DNA of 64,000 nucleotides from Agapetus fuscipes. Taxonomy: Eukaryota; Arthropoda; Insecta; Trichoptera; Glossosomatidae. The notes beneath the pieces were generated by a model that was not told where the DNA came from, ran no database searches, and saw only the letters and a list, made by a program, of their open reading frames with translations. The position numbers and the translations under genes are program-made. Shown here one piece after another: positions 23,201 to 35,200 of the stretch (position 1 is its first letter; each line of letters starts with the position of its first letter). Where the stretch lies: NCBI GenBank assembly GCA_951799405.1, contig OX637362.1, positions 12,138,493 through 12,202,492 of the forward strand. Direction: 5' to 3'.

Positions 23201-26200
23201 CATTTCTTCTTAATTGCATATTCTAAATAGAACTTAAAATACCATTTTACTCTAAATTGGCAACTTGAATTATAAATAAAAGGGATGCTAAAAAAAATAT
23301 GCATTGCGTATTGAAATGGAATCGATGCTGGGATCCAGCGCACTCATTGTACAGGTATAATATCGAAAAGGCCATTGTGGGAACAAACACAATAAGAAAT
23401 GGCAGAATGCGAGCGGGGCAACAAAAACCGATTGTTGTAGGAGGGCGAGCAAATGTACGACATGCTTAAAAATAGATTACAATACCAATACGATAAAGTC
23501 GAGGGAAATAGGGGAAAAACGAACAGTCATGATGGTGCATCTTAACGTATTCAAATCAGCGAGTAAACAGAGACTCGGCCCTCTAACTAAGTAGCGTTGT
23601 AAGGTTCCTTTGAATTAATAACCTCTTTTTGTACTAGTGATGTGGACTGGAAACAGAATAAAAGTGTAAATATTCATGACAAACCTAATCATAATTACTG
23701 CCTTCGCTCGAAGGTATGTCGTGATTTGTGACAAGTGTTATAGAAAACTTCAACAGGGATGACAGCTTTAAATTGTTCAGTATTTGGAAACCAACACTCA
23801 CCTCACTTTTGAAACCAATACTTAATATTCCTGTCAAAGACAATGATATCATCAGCTTCGTATGTACGGATAGCATAGTGCCATCTGGTGATGAGGACTG
23901 GAAACAGAATAAAAGTGTAAATATTCATGACAAACCTACTTAATAATAATGACTACCTTCGCTCGAAGGTATGCCGTTATTTGTGACAAGTGTTATAGAA
24001 AAAAAATCTGTTTATCCTCAGTCGTCGTGCAGAGAGAGTGTCTCCTGAAGATGTTAGTTGCGTCGCTAACGAAAACAGGGGTGATATTGGCAAAGTGAAC
24101 CATTATTTACAGTACGGGTGGAGTCAAGGTTAAATTGGGGCGGGAATTCCGGTAGCTCGTTACAATAAGCCATCAGTACCCTTAGTACGAGCTGCAAAAC
24201 TTGAGAAAAGTAAAGTTTACGGAAAATATTAAAGAGTGATTTCTCCCAAAATCTGCCATTTTTGTTACTTACACTTTATGGTCTTAGCAAAAGAGTTACA
24301 GTGATGAAAAAAATCAAGTTCAAACAAACAAAAACGGCAGATTTTGGGGGAAATCACTGTTTAATAATTGCCGTACACTTTACTTTACTTAAGTTTTGCC
24401 ACTCGTACTCAGGGTACTGGTAGTTTGGCAAATGAATAAGTCGTGAAAACACCCGAATTACCTTAAGTTTTGATGCCGACTGTAAAGGGGAATTGATGCA
24501 CTGTATCTTTTGTTACACCACTACGTATTGCTTGCAATAATGCAAAAAAACGAGAAATAATATGCGTAAATGTTTTTTCCTTTTGCGCACGGCATACGTT
24601 TATGTGTACACGCGCAAGGGCCCTCTCATTGTCAGTTTCACAATCAATATTATGTATTTATGGGAGAGCGTGCACAGTAGCGCATCTAATCTAATCTAAG
24701 TTGCACAGATATGTAACATAAAGGATTCACATTATTAATTTCACAAGCAGACACGTATAAGTTTGTGCTCCTACGATATAAAACCCAATCTCAAATGAAC
24801 GCAGGCACTGCAACTCTTGCCAAACTTCCCTGAAACAGGGGTGACATTGGCCAAGTGAACAATTTTCTACAGCATGGACGGGTCAGCCGTATACCAACCT
24901 ATAAGTCAAGGAACAATGCAAGAAAAAATGTGACCAAAATGGGAATTACATTTTAGCACTATTGCTGGGATCGAGCCTTTACTCTCTCGCATTAAACGCA
25001 ATCACACAAACTAAGCGAATTGCATATCATTGTAATGTTTTTGGGTTCGGAAAGTCTCTAAATTAAAACATACAGGTCTTTTTTCAGGATATTTATTTGC
25101 ATTTAATTTATTTTTAACACTTTTAGTAACTCAAATTTATTTTTACAGTTCAGTATCGCTCACACTCTTCAATCAAAGGCGACTATCTTACTGTCCTAGT
25201 GCACTCAATTTTGCTCCTTACATACTGTAGTGACAGAAGTCTCTAGGAGCTAATTTTACCAGTAAACTCACGAACATTCTACCAACTTCAAGAGTACAAA
25301 AGGATCATTTAATTTCTAGATTTCTTAAGCCTATAATTATTGCTACCTACGGTGTACTCCTATATTAATCTTCTTTTGACATAATACTATAATAACTATC
25401 ACTACCTACGATGTACACCTATATTAATCTACTATATTAATCCTCGCATTTCAGAAAGGGAAACTCGTAGTACGACTCTCATTCATCCCTTTGCAGTCGA
25501 TCTCAAAACTATGAGAACTTGGCGTTTTCATGACTCATTCCTTTGCCAAACTGCCCGTTTATGGAATGGTCTACCAGTATCTGTGTTCCCTTCCCAATTT
25601 AATCCGGTTTTATTCAAAACCAACATCAATCACCACTTCCTTGCAGCGCCTCACGACAGAACCAAGAACTCAAGCAACACCTCTGCGGCACCCTTCCAGG
25701 GTGACATAGACCCCCAAGACTCACAAGAATTGGGGAGCCTCCCACACAGGATTCCTTAAAAAAAAAAAAAAAAAATTTACATAACATTATATTTGCAGCA
25801 TCTTGATCACCTTGTTTACATGCCATATCTTACGTAGTTCTAAAACGGATTTTAAAGTTTTTTCTTCATTCAATCCTTGTATGATAGCCCATACTGTACA
25901 CAAATGTTTAATTTTTTCTAATGTCCCCCCTGTTTCAGGGAAAGGCGGCAAGAGTTGCAGGGTTCATTTTAACTTGAACTTTAGATTTTTATTTTATAAG
26001 CACGCAAACTTCTTCACGTGTCATCTTTTGGATGAATGAATAGTGAATGTGTGTCTTTGCAACTAACATCAATCATTTATTTAATGATGATGATGATGAT
26101 GATGTGTTATCTGGTGACGTCACTGTTGCCATGGTTTCCATTGAGAATCCTCCCCGCATTGTTATCTAGGGCATTCATTACCTCAACAGGCAAAACAATC

Positions 26201-29200
26201 GCACAATTATTTAGATGCAAAAGTTGCGAGCTCGTAGACCCACGTTCCCTATGTTACGTAGGGACTTAACGAAGTTGCGAACAAATACGTGCATATGAAT
26301 TTGCATTGAAAATATCTGTGCGAATTTGTAGATATATAGATACTGAAAAATTAAAGGAAGCCCCCGTTGAGGCAGATAAACCTATAAATTAAGTAAAATA
26401 TCGTGAAAAATGCAATAACTTTTGTTACTTTTCGTTCAATAATCTGAGGCGATAATCACTACTCTAAGACTTTCAGAAAAATTTCTGAAATCACAGGTAA
26501 GGTCGGCAAAAGTTGCAAGGTTTATGTTCATTCGAGGTTTGGATTTTAATTTGTAAGTAGGTACACATTCAGCATTTGTAAGCGCGAACTTACACGTGTT
26601 TGTTTGTGGGCATGCATTTGATATGAGCTTTGAATTTTAATATATCCTTGCAACTTAGATTATAATTTCTTGTTATTGTAATATTCGTAGAAACATTTGA
26701 ACAGGAAAGGTTTTCAGCATCCTAGTGCGTTCAGGTTCTTTTACTTTGAGCAGAAATTTGTCGAGAATCGTGTACAAATTTGTTCTGAAAGAACAGAAAA
26801 AAAATAGAGAAACACATTTTATTTATATTTTAAGAGTGTAATAAGACCGGTCCGTAGTTCAGTGGTAACACTTCGGACTCTGAATGGAAGGTTGTGGGTT
26901 CGGATTCCGGCAGAGCATAAAAAATACACCAATCGGGTTGAAAAATTCATAAACCTTTACCAATGACCGGTCACCAAAGGTCAATCCAGCCTTACAGCAA
27001 CTGGGTCTCGCTTGAGAATTGGCGCTTTGTAGCGGCGACAACCAAGCTCGTAAAAATGTCGATAGCTCAATTGGTAGAATGCTTGCATTCCATGCCGAGA
27101 GCAAGGATTTGATCTCAAGGTTTACTCATCCTTCACAATAAATGAGAACCAGCCCCTCCGGGAGCAGGGAACCCCCACTTCAACTACAAGTTGTTGGTGT
27201 GAGGCCGGCCCCTTTACAAGTAAAAACGAATAGGTCCCGAATCGCCACATGCGACCCCTTCGGAGATAACGTAGGCAAGAAGTTACACTATATGTTAAGC
27301 TTAGTTGCGTTGCACTATATGTTAAGCTTAGTTGCGTTGCGTTAATCATGCAGGAGCGAGCATCCCATAGAGGCAAATTTACCTACATGGTTGGCTATGG
27401 TGAAAAAGATATTTAAATTATAGATATTTACACTATATGTTAAGCTTAGTTGCGTTGCGTTAATCATGCAGGAGCGAGCATCCCATAGAGGCAAATTTAC
27501 CAACATGGTTGGCTATGGTGAAAAAGATATTTAAAGCCGAAACTTGCCGATCAATAATCCGAGATGATAATCACTGAGATACAAAAAATCTAAAAAATTC
27601 TGGAAACACATTTCAAAACGTTAAAAAAGTGGTTGGTTTCACACATCTGGGTTTGTATATCAAATGTTTACTAATAATTTGTTATTGGTTGCTAAGGATC
27701 CAAGTTACATAGACGTGTGACGTTTCAACACCGAGGAAAAATCAAATTGTGAATATCCTCTTTAAAAACTTTCCGAATACATTACACGATGAAAGTTTTT
27801 AGCGCCCTAGCGCGTTCAGGTCTTTTGCCCTCTCTACAAATTTTGTCCTATTTAGAACGATATGACTTCTACTTAATAATCTTTTTTTTTTTCTGTCGTA
27901 AAGAAGTAAAAATAATGTAGGTACTACGCATGGCTTATATCTTCCTCAAGCACTTATTGTCCTTCCAGTGCTTGTTTGGCTTATCTAGCATTAAATGATA
28001 GGGGAGTTACACTGAGGTCAGCTGGGTCATATGCCAGTTTGTTGGAGCTGCCGAAAAGATGGTAATGCACAGTCTTCGGGAACCGCTCTTTCCGTGTTGC
28101 CGGGCTAGCGGCATGGAATGCTCTCCCAAAGAGCCTGAGAGTCCAAAAAGATGAGACAGCCTTCAGGAAGATGCTCAAAGCCTTATTTTTTTCCCGCTAG
28201 AACCCACATGCGCCTTTGTAGTGATGTAAATCACAAAAAGGCGCATATAAATTTTGTTAATTATTACTATTATTGATTCAAAGATTGTCTTAAGAATCAC
28301 ATACTTCACGATCTGAGCTAAGAAAAAAAAAACATAATGTTCCCGATAATGTGAGAGTTTTTAAATACTGCAATGTTTTTGGGTTCGGAAAGTCTCTAAA
28401 TTAAAACAACAGGTCTTCTTTCTTGATATTTATTTACACTTAATTTATTTGACAATTTTATATTTATTTTAAACACTTTTAGCAACTAAAATTTATTTTC
28501 ACAGTTCAGCACCGCACACACTCTTCAATCAAAGGCGACTGTCATGGTGCACTCAATTTGGCTCCTTATATACTTCAGAGACAGAAGTCTCTAGTGACTA
28601 ATTTGCCAGCAAACTCTCGAACGTACTACCAGCTAAATCAATTTCCAGCATTCATAAGATTCATGGTTCGGGCATTTGGAGAGAATGAGTGATGAAAGAT
28701 TGACGAAGAAAGTATATGTTGCTAGAATAGATGGATGTCGTGGTAGAGGAAGACCGAGAAAAGTATGGAAGGATCAAATCTCTGAAATAGCGAATGAGAG
28801 TCATAGCGAATCAGAGTCATAATAAAAGGAGAGCTTGTATGAAAAAGGTTATGACTCTGGATGAAATGAAAGAAGTATGCAAGGACAGGAAGAAGTGGCA
28901 GCTAATCTGTTGATTTCTAATGTTGGTGTATTCATTTGCTACATTTTTTGCATAGGAAATTTTTGACTTTTTTTGTATAGATTTCTTTGTAAGGTTTTGT
29001 TCTTTTTTATATTTAAATGTAATTTATTATTCATATTCCATGACTTATAGGTTGGTATGAGGCTGACCACCCATACTGTAAAAAATGGTTCACTTTGCCA
29101 AAGTGTCACCCCTGTTTCAGGGAAGGTCGGCAAAAGTTGTGGGGCTTATGTTCATTTGAGGTTTGGATTTTATTTGTAAGTACACATTCAGCATTTGTAA

Positions 29201-32200
29201 GCGCGAACTACACTTGTTGGTTTGTGGGCATACATCTGAGAGCTTTAAATGAATATATCCTTGCAACTTAGATTATAGATTATAGATTTATAGATAAGAC
29301 ACATTGGTCCAGTACACACACAAACATTGATCATGTGAAGCTACCACTGATGGACATACGACAAACAAGCACTATGAAAGGGCAGCACTCCGAGTCTCGG
29401 TGTGTTTTTGTATATCTCTCATCTAGTCTTGTGCGCTCGGCGGTTTTGTCTTTCATTTCCATCTCAACAGGAAACATCCAGAACAATCTGAGGACACTAT
29501 CATCAACAGGTCGTGACTATTGATGGAGAAATACTAGTTCCACCTTCAAACGAAGAGTTGAATGTACGCAACGCAACTAAGCTACACAAATAGCGTGTCT
29601 TCTTGCCTGCGTCATCTCCGAAGGGGTCGCATGTGGCGATTCGGGACCTATTTATATTTACGGGTAAAGGGAATGAAATAAACATGGTTCAATTTGCCAA
29701 TGTCACCCCTGTTTCAGGGAAGGACGGCAAGAGTTGCAGGGTGTATATCCATTTGAGATTTGGTTTTTATGTAGTGGGTTCACATGCGGCTTGTGCAAGC
29801 GTGAACTTGTACGTGTCTGCTTGTGAGAATGCATATTATGCTCCAATGTAACATATCTTTGCAACTTAGATTAGATAAGATTAGGGACCGGCTTCACACC
29901 AACAACTTTCAATTGAATTTGGGGTTTTCCAACTCCCGGGGGGCTGGTTCTCATTTCTTGTGAAGGCTGAGTACACCTTAGGATCGAACCTTTGCTCTCG
30001 GCATGGAATGCAAGATTTCTACCAACTGAGCTATCGACCGGACTTCTTATGAGCTTGGTCCTCGCTACAAAGCGCCGATTCTCAAGCAAGACCCAGTTTT
30101 TGTAAGGCTGGGTGGACCTTTGGTGACCGGTCATTGGTAAAGGTTTTATGAATTTTTTAACCCAGCGAAGAGCAAATTTGAAAATATAAATGGTGTATTT
30201 TTTGTGCTCCGCCGGGAATCGAACCCACAACCTTCCCATTCAGAGTCCGAAGTGTTACCACTGAACTACGGACCGGGCATGATTAATTATTAAAATTAGT
30301 AATTGCCTTAGTTTTATAGTTCCTGCACCTTATATGGATCTGTGCCCGTTACTGTGGTCCCTCAGGGCGAACTTAATTCTAAGCTAAGCCATTCTATGCT
30401 AAGCTATGGTAGGCTAAGCTATGCTAGACTAATGCTATGCTAAGAGGAGTCCATCTTGCGCCCCGAGATGGTATAATTGCTAGCCAGCTGCAATGCTAAG
30501 AGTAGGATTATTATTGCTGTACATGATTATGAACAACGTCTCAGAATAACCTCATAAAAACAGTTTCATGGCGGCAGTAAATACTGCAACGACTTGCCTT
30601 CAAAGCCAACATCTAATCTAATCTAAAGTGCATAGATATGTTTCATTGGGGATTCACATTATATGCACTCTCACAAGCAGACACGTACACGTTCACACAT
30701 GCCGAATGTGAACGTACAACATAAAAACCCAAATCTCAAATAGACATAATCCCTGCAACTCTTGCCGTCTTTCCTGAAACAGGGGTGACATTGGTCAAGT
30801 GAACAATTTTAGCAGCATGGGTGGTAAGCCGCATGCCAACCTATAAGTTAAGGAACATGCAGCTGAAATAAAAGAAACGCAATAAGCTACACATATAGTG
30901 TAAATTCTTGCCGCGTTATACTTAAAGCGTTTCGCATATGTGGCAAGTGGAATCTCTTTATTTTTATAGGTAAGGGGGCCAGCCTTACGCAAACCACATC
31001 AGTTGAAGTGAGAGCTTTCTAGCTCTGGGGGCTGGTTCTCATTTCTTGTGAAGGCTGAGTAAACCTTGTCGGTATTTTATTTTGGGTTTTAAAATAAACA
31101 CCGAAACGGGAAATCATTCCTGGGCTGGAAGTCTCATCCCCACGGTAATTCTTACCTACAGAATATCGGAAATATTTGTATGAAGACCTGTCAATCCAAG
31201 GTGTCCGCAAGTGAACAGTTGATAAGTCTTTATACAAATATTACCGATATTCGGTGGGTGAGTATTACCGTGGTGATGAGACTGCCAGCCCAGGACACCC
31301 TCGGAGGATTTTGAACCCGAGCTCTCTGCATTGAATTCAAGCACTATAACAACTGAGCCATCGACCGGACCAGACTGTGAATGCGTGAATAACTATCGCT
31401 TATTGAATATCCTATTCGATTTTCTCGATAGCATGGCTTAGGATAATGCGGTGGAGATAAGGAAGTTAGACAAAAAGCTAAAATGCCCCGTATAAAACAA
31501 TAGCACCGGCTCTGAGATGCGGAAACTTGTGAAAACGATAGTAACGGGCGGGATTATGCAGCCAATAAACCTCAGGTGTGAGATCTTGTACGGGAAACCG
31601 CACACAGGCGCGCCTGGCAATAGATAGCGGTCCAGCAATCATCGCGATACAGCTTTGGTTTACGCAGAAAAAAAAACTGATAGATTCTTGCATTCCATCG
31701 ACAAGACGTTCTCTCAATGTATGTTTCACTTTTGTTTTTATGGTGCACAACAGGTTTCCCTAATTACAGTGCACCCTCTCAGCCATCAACAAGCTGGGAG
31801 GAACTCTTTTACCATGGATTTAAATGTGTCTAAGTTGTATTGAAATATAACAATATTTGATTCGTTAATGAGTTTAACACTCCGAGTTAAAGGATGTTGC
31901 GCCAAGACGTCAGTGCGACTCATCGGTACATGAAATAAATCGTGACCCCGATCCCGATTATAGTCATTTGGCACGTACAACCTGAAACCCTCGAACAGGG
32001 TGGCACTGTCTATTAACCCGTTGATGACCTTATACGAGAGCACCATAAGAGTCCCGTTGCGCCTAGTTTCTAAGCTCCTGAAGCCAGTTTCCCAAAGCAG
32101 CTCCTTATGGTGCACTTATTTACCATTTGATTGAAAGATGACCTTTCTATGGAATTGTCTTAAAAATCACATTCTACACAATCTGAGCTAAGAAAAAAAC

Positions 32201-35200
32201 GTAAAACACGATAATTTGAGAGTTTTTTTTAAACAATCTCATTAAAATCGATTTCCAGTTTAAATAAGACACATTGGTCTAGTACACATATAAACATTGC
32301 TAATGTTCAATAAACTCTGATGGACATAAGACAAACAAAAACTTAGGGGACGATTTATAGTTTTAGGCTAATAAACTAATACAATTCTGATTCATTTGCT
32401 CGACTAAAAATTGCTTTTAATCTATCTATAATCCAAGATGCAAAGATACGGTAACACTAGCTTCTTCTTGCACATCTTTAGAAAGAAGTAATAAATGAAA
32501 TAATTAAGAATAATAAATTGCTCTCTTAGTAAACCATTTTCAGAGTTACTTTTTTAATTTTAATTTAAAAAAAATCTATTGTTATAACCCATGTGGATTA
32601 TATAATTTGTGAAACACAAAAAGGTAAGAGTTTTTTTTTTCAAAATCAAATTTAACTTAAGGAATACTAAAATTGATTATGGCCTATTAGAAATGACAAT
32701 TGACACTTATGTGCAATGCGTTACGATGCATTAAATTAACTTCGTTCAATGTGATTGGTAATTATAAATTAAAAATCAATTATAAATGCATTTCACATGG
32801 AGAGAATGTTAATGTTTATGACGTCGTTCGGGTAATTAACAAGAAATATTGATCAATATAAAAAAAAAACAAAAGCCGATGCAATGGCCAAAGTTCAGCG
32901 TATGTTAATAATAAAACTGTGCCGGTTTGATCGCCGCTTATAATAATAATAATAATAAATTTAGGATAATTTATTTGGAGCGCTGTTTTTTGTGTGGATC
33001 ACACCTAAAGAGCTTTTGCTACATAAAACGACAATTCTCAAAAATGACCCAGTTGCTGTAAGGATGGATAGACCTTTGGTGACCGGTCTTTGTCAAAGTT
33101 TATACATTTTTCAACCCAGCAAAGAGCATATTGAAAATGTGAAAGTTATATTTTTAGTGCTCCACCGGGATTTGAATCCACAACCTTCCATTTACGAGCC
33201 TGAAGTATCACAACTAGATTACAGTTAGCATTTTTTAAGCTAAATTTATTAATGCCATTAGGAAATGAATAATTTCCATCATTTCCAATAATTCAATCAC
33301 TTTTTCCATGACATGAGCACTTCTTAATAACTAGTTCAATTACTATGAGAAATTACCCCAAATAAAATATTGTATCCACGATTTCTTAAAATCAGTGAAT
33401 CAGCACTCATTCAGTTTTGCTTTCAAAGCGGCAACATGGTGGTATGCAAAGTCGCAGATTAAACGAAATTTGCGTAAATTTTCTTTGACATTTATAAGTG
33501 ATGGCCCGTATTCACAATCAAGGATTAAACAAAATACGAGGGCGTAATTCATAGAGGCTGACGTGACGTGAATTAGTTAGAAGGAATTAGCCGTATTCAC
33601 AATCAGAGTTTAAGGAGAGATAAATCTTGCACCGGCAATTAACTAGTCATAGAAACAAGTTCGCGCACGGCCTAATCAGAGACGGTGATTATTTTTTAAT
33701 CTAGACTACAACAAACCGAGTGAGTTAGTATTGATTTAAAGTAATAAACGAAGAAATAAATTGGAGTTTATTGAAATTTAGTTTTATTGAGAGCATAGAG
33801 AAGATTTGATTTTAACATTCTAGTTAAAAATAAATTAATCTTTTATTGATTGTATAGGCATTAACTTTGTAATCGTTCATCATTAAGGATAAAAGAAAAA
33901 CAGCTTTGTTTTCGATTAGGTACGTGAGTATATATACTCAAATAATCGAAAACAAAGCGGTTATTCTTTTATCTTTAATAAAGTAATATACCTTAAAATA
34001 TCTTAGTAACTTGACTTATAGAGCCGTGTGAGGCTGACCATACAACTTGTAAAAAATGGTTGACTTGCCAATGTCACCCCTGTTTCAGGGAAGCTCGACA
34101 GGGAAGTAGCAGGGTTATGTTCATTTGAATCTTTATTTTGTAAGTGCACATTCAGCATTTGTAAGCGCGAGTTTTCACGTGTCTGCTTGTGGGCATGCAT
34201 TTAACATAAATCGTTAATGTAAAAATATCTTTGCGATTAAGATAGTTGAGTTGGTAGAGTGCTTGCATTCCATGACGAAAGCCCGGGTTTGAATCCCACC
34301 AAGGGTGTCAGAAATGATTTCCTGTTTATTTCAAGCCCAAAATCAAATACCGGCAAGGCTTACTTAGGCTTCACAAGAAATGGGAGCCAGCCCCCTCAGA
34401 AGCAGAGGAACCGCCACTTCAACTGAAGTATTTGGCGTAAGGTCGACCCCTCACCTGTAAAAATATTTATGTTATCTCGCCACATGCGGTAAGAACTTAC
34501 ACTATATGTGTAATCTTAGTTGCGTTTGCGCATTGGATTATAATAATGTATTATAATGTTAATGATAAAAGAAAAACAGTTTTGTTTTCGATTACGTGAG
34601 TATATTTTTATATACCACAACCGGTTTCGCAAACATCCGTTCGCATCATCAGGTGGATAAATTAATGATGGATGCTTGCGAAACCGGTTGTGGTATATAA
34701 AAATATACTCACGTAATCGAAAACAAAACTGTTTTTCTTTTATCATTAATGATGAACGATTACAAAGTTAATGCCTCTACAATCAATAATATTATAATGT
34801 TATTCGAAACTTAAAGAAATGAAGTTTAACATTTGTTTTATTGGGTCATGGAATACCGTTTTACGATTGTGCAGCGCGCACAAATCAATTGTTCAATACG
34901 AACGTTCAAAAGGCGCCGATGGCCCGCGAGGCACGGGGTCAGAATTGTGCACAGATCACGTCTCGCCGACATGACATCTGGCCGACCCGCGACCTTTGTA
35001 AAGCGAAATAAGGTCATCAACCAAAAGCGATCCAATGACAGATGACGAGTCATGTGGTTCGACTTAGATATTTGCTACAGTGAAGTGTACTGTATCAGAG
35101 ATTTGTGTCGAGAGCTTTGTGAGAACCATTGAGTAATATAGAGGAGAAGAAACTAACTTACTGCATTGATACTGTTACTGTAGACTCTACAGTACTACAG

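Noticed and set aside
23728..23943. 71-residue reading frame in the duplicated region
   Set aside because: No domain, and it overlaps a non-coding duplication with stops nearby.
26124..26137. GTTGCCATGGTTTC, X-box-like
   Set aside because: The right half-site is off consensus and it stands alone.
34670..34700. Second hammerhead on the plus strand in the right arm
   Set aside because: Only GAAACCGGTTGTGG is kept; the CTGATGA strand and one side of stem II are missing.
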